Shown here one piece after another: positions 9,379 through 17,807 of a DNA stretch of 64,000 bases (position 1 is the first letter of the stretch; each line of letters starts with the position of its first letter). This DNA is from Umezawaea endophytica (GTDB lineage: Bacteria; Actinomycetota; Actinomycetes; Mycobacteriales; Pseudonocardiaceae). Under the pieces are notes generated by a model, which saw nothing but the letters and a program-made list of their open reading frames with translations, was not told where the DNA came from and did no database searches. The stretch covers positions 62,001-126,000 of the forward strand of contig NZ_JANYMP010000002.1 in assembly GCF_025061645.1 (NCBI RefSeq), read 5' to 3'. Position numbers and translations under genes: made by a program.

Positions 9379-10346
9379 CCGTGCCCCAACGGCATCCGCA
9401 GCTCCACCTCGGTGCCCTCGCCGAGCGCCGTCCGGATCGTGGCGGCGCCGCCCTCGTGCCGCATCCGCCGTTCGATGGAGTCCGGGATGCCCCGCCGGTT
9501 CGCCCCACCGCGGACGACCGGGTCGAAGCCCCGCCCCCGGTCGCGGACCAGCGCGAACACCTCGGACTCGCTGACCTCCGCGAACACCGACACCCGCCGC
9601 ACACCGCCGTGCTTCGCCGCGTTCGTCAGCGCTTCGCGCACCGCGCCGACGACCGCCCGCGACCGCGGGTCCATCGCGCACGTGCCGACCGACACCAGTT
9701 CCACGACCACGTCGAACGTGTCCTCCACGACCTCGGCCGTGGCCGTCACGGCGGCGGCGAAGTCGTTGCCCGCCACGGGCTGCCGCCCGTACAGCCACGA
9801 CCTCAGGTCGCGCTCGGTGCTCCGCGCCAGCTTGCGGACCTCGGTCGAGTCCGACTGCTTCTGGATCAGCGTCAACGCCTGGAGCACCGAGTCGTGCAGG
9901 TGGGCCGCCAGGTCCGCGCGCTCCTCGGCGCGGGCCCTGGCGGCGCGTTCCCTGGCGAGCATCCGGGTGGTGAGGAACAGCCACGGCAACACCACCGCGC
10001 CCGCCAGCGCGACCCCTCCGGCGGCCAGCACGGACAGCATCGCCGCGGGCGACGCCACGGTCTCGCGGTAGCCCAGCGCCACCGCGAACCCGACCCCGCC
10101 CACGGCGATCACCACCGCCGTGGCCACCACGACCCGGAACAGCCCCAGCAGCTCCGGGTCGTCGCCCAGCCTGGCGCGCACGAGCGCCACCCACGGCCCG
10201 ACGGCCGCCGTCACCACCACCAGCGTGATCGCGACCACCGCGGGCAGGCTGGGCCGCGCCGTGTGCCCGACGGCCCACATCAGCACGCCGAAACCCAGCA
10301 GCCCCAAGCACCCCAGCCAGACCAGGCCGCGCGACCCCATGCGCAT
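9375..10346 (-). CDS. Sensor histidine kinase (HisKA_3 type)
   Basis: Membrane sensor of 323 residues with about four predicted membrane spans in the first 130 residues and no sizeable external domain, so the signal is probably sensed within the membrane. The phospho-accepting His lies in DLAAHLHDSVLQALTLIQKQ, the dimerisation motif of NarX/DesK-like kinases; the ATPase part shows REALTNAAKHG (N box) and RDRGRGFDP (G1 box). An ATG two codons later (MGSRG, 10340) is equally possible. Pairs with the downstream NarL-type regulator. Confidence 0.91.
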   Translation of the reverse strand: MRMGSRGLVWLGCLGLLGFGVLMWAVGHTARPSLPAVVAITLVVVTAAVGPWVALVRARLGDDPELLGLFRVVVATAVVIAVGGVGFAVALGYRETVASPAAMLSVLAAGGVALAGAVVLPWLFLTTRMLARERAARARAEERADLAAHLHDSVLQALTLIQKQSDSTEVRKLARSTERDLRSWLYGRQPVAGNDFAAAVTATAEVVEDTFDVVVELVSVGTCAMDPRSRAVVGAVREALTNAAKHGGVRRVSVFAEVSESEVFALVRDRGRGFDPVVRGGANRRGIPDSIERRMRHEGGAATIRTALGEGTEVELRMPLGHG

Positions 10347-10355
10347 CCCCCGATG

Positions 10356-12131
10356 CTAGGACGTGCGGAACACGTTGCGGGCCAGATCCCGGCGCGGGAC
10401 GTCGGTGTTCAGCGCGATCAGGTCGCCGAGGCCGTGCCGGTGGTCGATGCCGAACCTCTGCCGCACCATCGCCAGCACGGGGTCGTTGCCCAGGTGGAAC
10501 CGGTCGCCGTCCCGCATGGCGGTGAACTGCTTCCGCCAGATGGCCAGTTGCAGCTCGCCGAACTCCGTGCCGGGCACGTGCGGCTCCGCGCTCATCCCGA
10601 CGAACGCGTCCAGCGTCGAGATGTCCCCGTACAACGCCTTCAGCCGGGCCGCCACGCTGGTCCGCCGCACACCCGGCTGGACGAAGTCGATGCTGTCCGG
10701 GTCGTCGACCTCCGCGCCCGGCGTCAGCTCGGGGTCGGCCGGGAACGCCTCGGTGGACTCACCGGTGAGGTCCTGGAACGACGCCTTCGGCGCCAGCCCG
10801 TACGCCCGCCGCAGCTCGTTGTACGACGGCATCCCGTGGTCCCGCCCGCGTTCCACGTCGATGGCGGCGATGTCGAAGATCGCCGTCAGGCAACCCGACG
10901 TGCACCCCGGCTGGGTGAGGGCCAGGCTGCGCACCACGTCGTCGATCTGCTCGTCATTGCGCGACTGCGCCTGCGACGCGAGGCCCTTGAGCAGCGGTCC
11001 GAGCTGCACCTCGCCCACGAGTTCCGGCCGGAACGCCCCGAGCGCCGGGGGAATGGTGATCTCCACCCGGGTCCCGTTCTCCACCACCTGCGCCCCCTTG
11101 GCGCGCAACGCGTCGAGCTGCTCCGACGAGTACCGCGAGAGTTCCGTCCTCACGAGCACGTTGCCGCGCAGCATGCTGTGCGCTCGGTACCCGACGGTGG
11201 CGAACTCGTTCGACAGCGTCGCGTCGACCGAGGGGTCGTAGCCCCGGTAGGGAGCCAGCCGGACCCCCAGCGCGGGGAGGAACTCGGTGTAGGTGATGTG
11301 CTGCTGCGTGGCGATCACGACCCGCCGGGCGAGCTGGAACCGCTGCTCCTCCGGCAGCCACGACGGCAGCAGCGACACGATCCTGTTGTGCTCGCGGGCG
11401 AACAGCGTTTGCACGGCCGTGAGCGACACGTTCTCGTTGCCGCGGTCGTCGCCCGTCACGACGGCCCGCGCCCCCATGCCGACCGGGTCGTCCGCCTGCG
11501 GTGCCGTGGCGACGTCACCCCGTGCGTCCCGGCGCGGCAGCAGGTTGTCCGGCATCAGCAGTTTCGCGCCGTCGCGCATCCACGTCAGCCGGTCGGGCCT
11601 GTTGCCGTACACGGCTTCCGCGTCCAGGTACGAGTTCAGCTTGTTCGGCTGCTCCCGCGGCGTCGTGACCCCCGTGCCCGGTGCCGCGGCACTGCGGCTG
11701 AACGGCACGAACGGGATGTCGCTGTGGTGGGTCTCCATCGGGGCGCCGTTGACGAACGGGATGCTGCCCGGCTCGTTCGACGAGGCGCGCAGCCCGAACG
11801 AGTGGTCCAGGAACTGCCCCCACGCCGTGCCCCACTGGGTGATCCGCTCGGACGGCTGCGTTACCCCGCCGTCCGCGAACACCCGGTTGCTCAGGTACCG
11901 CGCGCTCGGCCCCGTGACGGGCTGCCCGACGCCGTCGGCGTAGTGCGCGGGCGCCACCCGCGAGTAGCTCCCACCCGCCGCGCCCCACTCCGGGTGCGCC
12001 CGGTTGTTCCCCGTCCCGTCGAGGCTCTGCACCTCGAACGAGACCCCCGCCCCCGCCCCAGCCGTGCCGGTCAGCAGCGACGACCCCGCCACCACCGCCA
12101 GCACGACCCCCAGTGATCTCCTGTGTCCCAT
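10356..12131 (-). CDS. Secreted animal-type haem peroxidase
   Basis: Predicted haem peroxidase of the peroxidase-cyclooxygenase superfamily, 591 residues from the chosen ATG. A signal peptide (RRSLGVVLAVVAGSSLLTG) is followed by the catalytic domain. WGQFLDHSFGL contains the distal-His region, FAREHNRI and ATVGYRAHSML (proximal His) are family hallmarks, and ERGRDHGMPSYNELRRAYGL is the conserved C-terminal signature. In-frame ATGs at 12140 and 12164 are alternatives; 12131 puts the signal peptide first. Likely exported, oxidising halides or phenols with peroxide. It is 9 bases from the sensor kinase gene and may share its transcript. Confidence 0.92.
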   Translation of the reverse strand: MGHRRSLGVVLAVVAGSSLLTGTAGAGAGVSFEVQSLDGTGNNRAHPEWGAAGGSYSRVAPAHYADGVGQPVTGPSARYLSNRVFADGGVTQPSERITQWGTAWGQFLDHSFGLRASSNEPGSIPFVNGAPMETHHSDIPFVPFSRSAAAPGTGVTTPREQPNKLNSYLDAEAVYGNRPDRLTWMRDGAKLLMPDNLLPRRDARGDVATAPQADDPVGMGARAVVTGDDRGNENVSLTAVQTLFAREHNRIVSLLPSWLPEEQRFQLARRVVIATQQHITYTEFLPALGVRLAPYRGYDPSVDATLSNEFATVGYRAHSMLRGNVLVRTELSRYSSEQLDALRAKGAQVVENGTRVEITIPPALGAFRPELVGEVQLGPLLKGLASQAQSRNDEQIDDVVRSLALTQPGCTSGCLTAIFDIAAIDVERGRDHGMPSYNELRRAYGLAPKASFQDLTGESTEAFPADPELTPGAEVDDPDSIDFVQPGVRRTSVAARLKALYGDISTLDAFVGMSAEPHVPGTEFGELQLAIWRKQFTAMRDGDRFHLGNDPVLAMVRQRFGIDHRHGLGDLIALNTDVPRRDLARNVFRTS

Positions 12132-12192
12132 GGCCCCCATGCTCGTGGGGCCCGGTCGGTCCACACATCCGTAGACGGCCCGCGCCCGCCCC

Positions 12193-12735
12193 TTAGCCCA
12201 AACGGGCGCGGAACTCGTCCACGGTCCGAACCCCGTGGTTCAGCACCGCGTCGTACACGTCGACACCGCTGACGACGTCCGGGTACTCGTCGAGCCGACA
12301 CCAGTGGTCCTTGATCGTCAGGATCGCCAGCCGGGTCTCGTCGTCGAGCCGGTCGCGGAGCGCGACGGCGTCGGAGAACCCACCCGACGGCCCGGTGCTG
12401 GTCCACAGGGACAGGTCGATCTTCCAGTCCCGGTAGTGCACGACCGCGTAGTAGCGCCAGTCCTTGGCCAACCCGGACGGCGTGTGCGGCCCGACGAAGT
12501 GCAGGTCCACCACCTCGGGATGCGCCACCAGCTCCCGCACCACGTCGGCCACCTCCCCACGCCCCGCCGACGTGTAGACGCTGATGTCCAGATCCCGCCA
12601 CACCATCAGCCCGGACGCCGCACTACCGATCACCTGAACCCGCCCGATCCGACCCAGCAGCGCCATGAGGTCAAGATCGCCAACAACCCGCTCAGCCTCC
12701 CGCTGAAGCTGCTCCTGCCGCACAAGCAGATCCAC
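12193..12735 (-). CDS. Nucleotidyltransferase-fold protein
   Basis: A 180-residue protein with the polymerase-beta nucleotidyltransferase pattern: IGSAASGLMVWRDLDISVY (GS followed by D-x-D) and a third acidic residue in RDWKIDLSLW. These are the metal-binding residues of small nucleotidyltransferases such as GrpB-like or antibiotic adenylyltransferases, but no resistance-type signature is seen. The GTG start is favoured by a strong GGAGGAG six bases upstream; the longer open frame reaching back runs through a repeat region and is not credible. Role unknown. Confidence 0.7.
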   Translation of the reverse strand: MDLLVRQEQLQREAERVVGDLDLMALLGRIGRVQVIGSAASGLMVWRDLDISVYTSAGRGEVADVVRELVAHPEVVDLHFVGPHTPSGLAKDWRYYAVVHYRDWKIDLSLWTSTGPSGGFSDAVALRDRLDDETRLAILTIKDHWCRLDEYPDVVSGVDVYDAVLNHGVRTVDEFRARLG

Positions 12736-12867
12736 CAGCCACTCCTCCCGTGGGCGACCTCGATGGTCACACCACGCCCCCGCCTTCGCACCCACTTTGA
12801 TGCCGCCGCGCTGCCACGAGTCGTTGAGGAGACCCGAGGCACCGGGGCTTTGTGTCTGGCCGCGGCA

Positions 12868-13136
12868 GACCCCGCCCAGGTGAAGCGGAGTCTGCCGCAA
12901 GTGGGGTGAAGCGAGCCCCGCCCTGGGCGCAGGGGCCAGCCGCTCGCGGCGAGGCTGTCCCCCAGGTGAAGCGGACTCCGCTGTCCCTGACCGAAGTAGG
13001 CCCCCATCCTGGGTGGAGCGGCCCCCAGATGAAGCCAAACCCTGCCCCCAGGTGAAGCAGACCCTGCTGACCCTCAGTTGAATTCGGCTTCGCCGCCCCG
13101 TCTCTTAGGCGAAGTCGACCTCGCCGCCCGCCCCTC
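12868..13136. repeat. Degenerate hairpin-forming tandem repeat
   Basis: The gene-free stretch 12736-13144 contains seven to nine loosely periodic copies (about 24-37 bases each) of a unit close to CCCAGGTGAAGCGGACTCC ending in GCTG. Clear copies begin near 12878, 12960, 13025 and 13040. In several units short inverted arms are kept although the bases differ, for example GCGGA/TCCGC, GCAG/CTGC and GGCGA/TCGCC. Units vary too much for a CRISPR array and there are no spacers. No protein-coding frame with actinomycete codon bias runs through it. Confidence 0.6.
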
Positions 13137-13144
13137 CCGGTGGT

Positions 13145-13717
13145 CTAGATCTCGTGCACCAGCCGGAACCTCGTGAACTCGCCACTGGTCATTCCGGGGA
13201 ACTCCTTGACCCTGCGCCACTTCTCGCCGAGCCCGACCGTGCCTTGGCCGGAGTTCTCCAGCGCCGCGACGTGCGCCGCCTCCGACGTCCACTGGGCGTA
13301 GTTGAGGGCTCGTGTGCCGTCGGTGCCGAGGTGGAAGTGTGCCGAAATCCCGCCAGGGGCTGGGCCTTTGTCGGTTTCGAGGGCGTCGAAGACCGTGTCG
13401 ACCCATTCCTGCGGGTTGGCGATGCCGTCGAACTCGGCGGTGACGATGACGACGCACCCGACGGTGGGCGGGTTCGGTTGGGTGAGGCCGCGGTACATCC
13501 GGTACTCGACGGCGCCTTCGCGTCGTTCGGTCGGTTCGCCGTGCCACTGCTCGTAGACCAGCGCCGTCTTCCCGCCCAACTCGGCGTACCCCGACGCGGC
13601 CAGCAGCCCTTCGGGTTTCTCGCCCGCCAAGGCCTTCTCGACGGCGGCCTCAGGGTCGTCGGTGGTCCAGCTCGTGACGAGCACCACGTCGACGTCCGCG
13701 CGTTCCAGGTCAGGCAT
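13145..13717 (-). CDS. Antibiotic-biosynthesis-monooxygenase-like protein
   Basis: A 190-residue protein that appears to hold two copies of a dimeric alpha-beta barrel (ferredoxin-like) domain: a first half around VVLVTSWTTDDPEAAVEKAL and a second around CVVIVTAEFDGIANPQEWVDTVF ending in GEFTRFRLVHEI. This fits small heme- or cofactor-free monooxygenases (ABM family) but no catalytic residue can be identified. It lies 9 bases after the FMN reductase gene on the same strand, so the pair is probably one transcript under the SoxR-like operator. Function tentative. Confidence 0.6.
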   Translation of the reverse strand: MPDLERADVDVVLVTSWTTDDPEAAVEKALAGEKPEGLLAASGYAELGGKTALVYEQWHGEPTERREGAVEYRMYRGLTQPNPPTVGCVVIVTAEFDGIANPQEWVDTVFDALETDKGPAPGGISAHFHLGTDGTRALNYAQWTSEAAHVAALENSGQGTVGLGEKWRRVKEFPGMTSGEFTRFRLVHEI

Positions 13718-13726
13718 GGTCGCTCC

Positions 13727-14308
13727 TCAAGCCGCGTAGGGGGTTCGGGTGTTGGCGTCGCGCAGCGCGCGACCCCACCAGGCCACCTGGTCGAGCATCG
13801 CCTCAGCCGCGCGCGTGCAGCCCTCCGGTTCCTTCGGCACGCCGTCGCCGTCGAACTGCCCGCCCGCGTTGGGGAAGCTGACCGTGTCCCGGACCGTGAC
13901 GGCGTGCAGTTCCGCGAAGACCTGCCGCAGGTGCTCGACGGCCCGCAACCCGCCGGAGATCCCGCCGTACGACACGAAACCGATCGGCTTCGCCCGCCAC
14001 TGCGTGAAGTGCCAGTCGATCGCGTTCTTCAACGCGGCCGGGTAGCTGTGGTTGTACTCGGGCGTCACGACCACGAACGCGTCCGCCTCGGCGAACTTCG
14101 GCGACACGGCGGCGAACTGCGCGACCTCGTCCGGCGTCGGGTCGCTGGTCATCGTCGCGGGCAGGGGCGTTTCCGCGAGGTCGACCACGGTGACCGCGAA
14201 GTCCGCGCGCTGCTCGGCCAGCCTGGTGAACCAGGAGGCGACGACCGGTCCGAAGCGGCCGGCACGGGTGCTGCCCACGATGATCGCGAGCCGTAGTGGT
14301 TTCGGCAT
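13727..14308 (-). CDS. NADPH-dependent FMN reductase
   Basis: Flavodoxin-fold reductase of 193 residues, cytoplasmic. It shows the phosphate-binding start IIVGSTRAGRFGPVV, the family motif TPEYNHSYPAALKNAIDW and the YGGISGGLRAVEHLRQVF segment that lines the flavin site. Such enzymes supply reduced FMN to partner monooxygenases or reduce quinones and azo compounds; the downstream monooxygenase-like gene is a natural partner. Divergent from a SoxR-like regulator with a shared operator, which suggests induction by redox-active compounds. Confidence 0.9.
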   Translation of the reverse strand: MPKPLRLAIIVGSTRAGRFGPVVASWFTRLAEQRADFAVTVVDLAETPLPATMTSDPTPDEVAQFAAVSPKFAEADAFVVVTPEYNHSYPAALKNAIDWHFTQWRAKPIGFVSYGGISGGLRAVEHLRQVFAELHAVTVRDTVSFPNAGGQFDGDGVPKEPEGCTRAAEAMLDQVAWWGRALRDANTRTPYAA

Positions 14309-14323
14309 GGCGCAAGCATCAAA

Positions 14324-14341
14324 CTTAAACCAAGGTTCAAG
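14324..14341. promoter_or_regulatory. SoxR-type operator in the divergent promoter
   Basis: CTTAAACCAAGGTTCAAG is an 18-base imperfect inverted repeat (14 of 18 positions symmetrical). On the minus strand it sits in the space between TTGACT (14345-14340) and GATGCT, 19 bases apart, the overlong spacing that MerR-family activators such as SoxR need. It lies 15 bases upstream of the FMN reductase start and 19 bases upstream of the regulator start. Confidence 0.6.
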
Positions 14342-14360
14342 TCAAGCTACGGTGGTCATC

Positions 14361-14816
14361 ATGGCTCAGCTCCCGGCGAACGTTCACGAACTCACGATCG
14401 GCGAACTGTCCGAACGCAGCGGTGTACCCACCTCGGCCCTCCGCTTCTACGAACGGGAAGGCCTGATCCGCAGCCGCAGAACACCCGGCAACCAACGCCG
14501 CTACGGCCGCGAGGTCCTCCGCCAGATCGCCTTCATCCGCGCCTCCCACCACCTCGGCATCCCGCTGGCGTCCATCGGCGCCGTACTGGCCCTGCTGCCG
14601 GAGGGCGTCCCGCCGACCCGCGAGTTCTGGGAGCGCGCGTCGAGCTGCTGGAGCGAGGAGATCAACGCCAGGATCGAGAAGCTCGAACGCATGCGCGACC
14701 GCTTCACCGAGTGCATCGGCTGCGGCTGCCTGTCCTTCGACAAGTGCGTCCTGGTCAACCCCGATGATCGCCTGGGCGCCACGACCATCGGCCCCAAGCG
14801 CCTCCTGGACCCGTAG
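14361..14816 (+). CDS. soxR: SoxR-like redox-sensing MerR regulator
   Basis: Dimeric [2Fe-2S] regulator of 151 residues. The MerR HTH is seen in LTIGELSERSGVPTSALRFYEREGLI (residues 11-36), a dimerisation helix follows, and the iron-sulfur cluster ligands are Cys118, Cys121, Cys123 and Cys129 in CIGCGCLSFDKC, an exact match to the SoxR pattern C-x2-C-x-C-x5-C. Oxidation of the cluster by redox-cycling metabolites would activate the divergent FMN reductase operon; that target is inferred from the shared operator. Start ATG fits the operator position and family length. Confidence 0.93.
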   Translation: MAQLPANVHELTIGELSERSGVPTSALRFYEREGLIRSRRTPGNQRRYGREVLRQIAFIRASHHLGIPLASIGAVLALLPEGVPPTREFWERASSCWSEEINARIEKLERMRDRFTECIGCGCLSFDKCVLVNPDDRLGATTIGPKRLLDP

Positions 14817-14837
14817 ACCGGTGACAGCTCTGGCGCT

Positions 14838-16019
14838 TCACCTGGTCAGGGCCGCGAGATCCACGTTCGGATCGGCGAGGCGGTCCACGTCCGGCGAGGT
14901 GCCGATCAGCGACTTGATCTGGTCGTTCACCTCCCAGACGTTCACGTTGATGCCCGCGACGACCACACCACCCTTCAACCAGAACGCGACGAACTCGCGA
15001 CCCGGCACGTCACCGCGGAACACGACCTGGTCGTAGCCGTCGATGTCGCCGACGAACTCCATGCCGAGGTCGTACTGGTCGGTGAAGAAGTACGGCTGCT
15101 CCTGGTAGCTCGCGCCCTTGCCGAGGATCGCGGCGGCGACGGTCGAGGGTTGGTTGAGGGCGTTCGCCCAGTGCTCGACGCGGAGGTGCTTGCCCAGCAC
15201 CGGGTTGAACGCGTTCGCCACGTCACCCACGGCGTACACGTCCGGGTCGCTCGTGCGCAGCGTCGCGTCCACGACCACCCCGTTGTCCACGTCGAGCCCT
15301 TCGGCCAGCTCCACGTTCGGTGTCGCGCCGACCGCCACCAGCACGTGGTCGGCGGGCAGCACCGTGCCGTCGTCGAGCCGCACACCGGTCGCGGTGATCT
15401 CCTCGACCCGGCTGTCGAACCGGAACTCCACACCGTGCTCGACGTGCAGGTCCGCGAAGACCCGCGCCAACTCGACACCGAGCGCGCGCTGCAACGGCAA
15501 CGCCGCCGAGAGCACGACGGTCACCTCCACCCCGGCCTGCCGAGCCGCCGAGGCCGCCTCCAACCCGATCCACCCGCCCCCGACCACGACCAGCCGCGAG
15601 CCCGCCGCGAACACCTCCCGCAGCCGGTCGGAATCCTCGACGGTCCGCAGGTAGAGCGCCGACTCCGCACCGGGGATCGACGGCACCCGCGGCGACGACC
15701 CCGTCGCGAGCACCAGCTTGTCGTAGTCGAGCCGCGACCCGTCGTCGAGCACGACCTGGTGCGCCGCGAAATCCACCGCGGTAGCCGTTGTGCCCTGCCG
15801 CAGCTCGACGGAGTTCTTCGCGTACCAGTCGTCCGGCAACGCTTTGAAGCTCACCCGGTCGTCCTTGCCGCCCAGGTACCCCTTGGACAGCGGAGGCCTC
15901 TCGTACGGGTGGTGGGATTCACCCGCCACCAGCACCACAACACCGTCGTACCCTTGCGCGCGCAGGGCCTCAGCGGTCTTGGCACCCGCCAAACCGCCGC
16001 CCAGGATCACGATCGTCAT
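14838..16019 (-). CDS. NAD(P)H-dependent FAD oxidoreductase (ferredoxin-reductase-like)
   Basis: Cytoplasmic flavoprotein of 393 residues. FAD-binding fingerprint VILGGGLAGAKTAEALR at the N-terminus, the LATGSSPR turn, a second Rossmann fingerprint VVVGGGWIGLEAASAARQ for NAD(P)H near residue 148, and the FAD-closing DVYAVGDVANAFNP. This arrangement matches reductases of P450 and Rieske dioxygenase systems and putidaredoxin-reductase-like proteins. No ferredoxin gene is adjacent. It ends 22 bases from the convergent soxR-like gene; a link with the P450s in this window is possible but unproven. Confidence 0.9.
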   Translation of the reverse strand: MTIVILGGGLAGAKTAEALRAQGYDGVVVLVAGESHHPYERPPLSKGYLGGKDDRVSFKALPDDWYAKNSVELRQGTTATAVDFAAHQVVLDDGSRLDYDKLVLATGSSPRVPSIPGAESALYLRTVEDSDRLREVFAAGSRLVVVGGGWIGLEAASAARQAGVEVTVVLSAALPLQRALGVELARVFADLHVEHGVEFRFDSRVEEITATGVRLDDGTVLPADHVLVAVGATPNVELAEGLDVDNGVVVDATLRTSDPDVYAVGDVANAFNPVLGKHLRVEHWANALNQPSTVAAAILGKGASYQEQPYFFTDQYDLGMEFVGDIDGYDQVVFRGDVPGREFVAFWLKGGVVVAGINVNVWEVNDQIKSLIGTSPDVDRLADPNVDLAALTR

Positions 16020-16068
16020 GGGTCAGTCGTACACCCTCCGGCGGTTGTCGGCTGGTCGATCGCCCTCG

Positions 16069-16884
16069 CTAGGCGGACAGCCGTCCCACCCCGGCGAAAC
16101 CGGGGAAGCGAGCCGCGTCCGGCCCCAGGTCCTCCGGCGATTCGGGACGCCACAGCGGGATGCGGGTCACGCCCGGATCGACCAGGTCGAAGCCGTCGAA
16201 GAACGCGGTCACCTCGGTGTGACCCCGCGACGAGAGGGGCGTGACCGACGCGGCGTACAGGTCGCGGTACCGCTGCCAACCCTCCGGTTCCTCACCCGGT
16301 TCGGCGCCCAGTTGCGACAGGGCCAGGTGGCTCCCGGCGACCAGGCGGTCGCGGTAGCCCGCGATGATGCCCGCCGGGTTCTGCGAGTCCGGCACGAAGT
16401 GCAGCAGCGCCACCATCAGCACCGCCACCGGCTCGCCCAGGTCGAGCAGACCCCGGACCTCTGACGACCCCAACACGGTCTCGGGGTCGCGGATGTCGGC
16501 TTGCAGCACCGCCACCTGGTTGTCGTTCGCGAGCATCAACCGGCTGTGCGCCACGGCGACCGGATCGAGGTCGACGTAGACGACCTTCGAGTCCGGAGCG
16601 GCCTGACGAGCCACCTCGTGCACGTTGCCGACCGTCGGGATCCCCGAACCGAGGTCCAGGAACTGCCGCACACCCGCCGCCGCGAGATGCCGAACGGCCC
16701 TGCGCAGGAACGCCCTGTTCATCAGGATCGCCGACTTCAGACTGGGCATGATGCCCAACGCCTGGTTGGCCAACGTCCGATCCGCCGCGAAGTTGTGCGC
16801 GCCTCCCAGCCAGTAGTCGTAGACCCTCGCGATGCTCGGTCGTTCCAGGTCGATCTCGTTCGGTGCCCAATCAGGTCGTACCAC
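16069..16884 (-). CDS. DUF574 SAM-dependent methyltransferase
   Basis: A 271-residue protein of the actinomycete-rich S-adenosyl methyltransferase family PF04672 (DUF574). Diagnostic parts are the N-terminal PSIARVYDYWLGGAHNFAADR, the SAM-binding FLDLGSGIPTVGNVHEVA with Asp in VVYVDLDPVAVAHSR, and LMVALLHFVPD. Streptomycetes carry dozens of paralogues; one crystal-structure family member binds SAM, yet substrates are generally unknown. The ATG fits the family start. It is the last gene before the G-rich tract. Confidence 0.92.
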   Translation of the reverse strand: MVRPDWAPNEIDLERPSIARVYDYWLGGAHNFAADRTLANQALGIMPSLKSAILMNRAFLRRAVRHLAAAGVRQFLDLGSGIPTVGNVHEVARQAAPDSKVVYVDLDPVAVAHSRLMLANDNQVAVLQADIRDPETVLGSSEVRGLLDLGEPVAVLMVALLHFVPDSQNPAGIIAGYRDRLVAGSHLALSQLGAEPGEEPEGWQRYRDLYAASVTPLSSRGHTEVTAFFDGFDLVDPGVTRIPLWRPESPEDLGPDAARFPGFAGVGRLSA

Positions 16885-17807
16885 CGGCTCATGGTGGCAG
16901 AAGATCTTCTACCTGCGCCTTCAGGTGGTGGGCGGGTCGGAGGTATGAGGATTTTTGATGGATGGCCTCCAGGGGGGCGAAGGGGACGAGGTGGGTGGGG
17001 TGGCAGGGGGCTTGGGTGGCAGGGGGCGTGGGGAGAGGCGGCTGGGGAGGTGTCGGTGGTCGGGGGTGGTGGGCGTGGGGATGGAGGGCTGGATGGTCGC
17101 GGCGACCGCGGCCGGAGAGGTGGAGGCCGGAGGTGGTGAGGCCGGAACTGGCCGTGGTTGGGAGGGGGCGGTGGTCGTGGGGGTGATGGGGCGGTGGTCG
17201 TGGGGGTGATGGGGCCGGCTGGGTGGTGACGGTGGCCGGAAGCGGAAGCGGAAGCGGAAGCGGAAGCGGAAGCGGAAGCGGAAGCGGAAGCGGAAGCGGG
17301 CGCGGAAGAGGAGGCGGAAGCGATGGCGGTGGCGGAAGGGGCGGTGGGAGCGGAAGGGGAAGGGGTGGCCGTGGCGGTGGCGGAAGGGGGGTGGAAGCGG
17401 AAGCGGAAGTGGAAGGGGTGGCGGAAGTGGAAGCGGTGGTGGAAGCGGAGGTAGTGGTGGTGGCCGGAGATGACCGCGCTTGTGGAGGTGGTCGCGGTTA
17501 TGGGGGTGGCGGCGGTCGCGGTTGTGGAGGTGGGGCAGCGGAGGTGGTGGAGGTGGGGGCGGTTGCGGTGGGGGTGGCGGCGGTCGGGCGCGGTTGCGGA
17601 GGTGGAAGTGGTGGTGGCTGGAGATGACGGCGGTTGCGGGGGTGGTCGTGGTGGTGGGGTGGCGGCGGTTGTGGAGGTGGGGGCTGTTGTGGGGTGAGGG
17701 GGTGGTTGTGCGTGGTGACAGGGGATGACAGTGGGATGTCGGTGGAGTGGCAGTGGGGGTGGTGAGGGTGGTGGGGACGGGTTGTTGAGATCGATCGTGG
17801 AGTTGCC
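16885..17807. other. Gene-free G-rich low-complexity tract
   Basis: About 900 bases in which the plus strand is built almost only of G with A and T interspersed and very little C, for example runs of GGTGG, GGGGG, GGAAG and GTGGTGG. Open frames on both strands are long but give only Gly/Arg/Val or Pro/Thr/Ser/His low-complexity strings without domain character or a ribosome binding site, so no gene is called. The strand bias and G-runs could form G-quadruplexes or an R-loop. A short A/T-richer part near 17780 precedes the next gene and may hold its promoter. Confidence 0.7.
17238..17297 (+). repeat. Ten tandem GGAAGC hexamers
   Basis: Ten uninterrupted, exact copies of GGAAGC, followed by degenerate copies to about 17330 and further GGAAG-rich stretches to 17450. 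The multiple-of-three unit would add or remove two codons per slip, but no real gene covers it. A good candidate for length variation between strains. Confidence 0.9.

Noticed and set aside
12852-13055. Short protein with VKR-like repeats
   Set aside because: The apparent repeats follow from the DNA repeat; codon positions do not show the GC bias of real genes here.
12868-13136. CRISPR array
   Set aside because: Units are of unequal length, imperfect and directly adjoining; no constant spacer size and no cas genes.
17223-17627. Plus-strand frame encoding Gly-Ser repeats
   Set aside because: Pure translation of the GGAAGC repeat and G-rich sequence; no ribosome binding site, signal peptide or conserved end.
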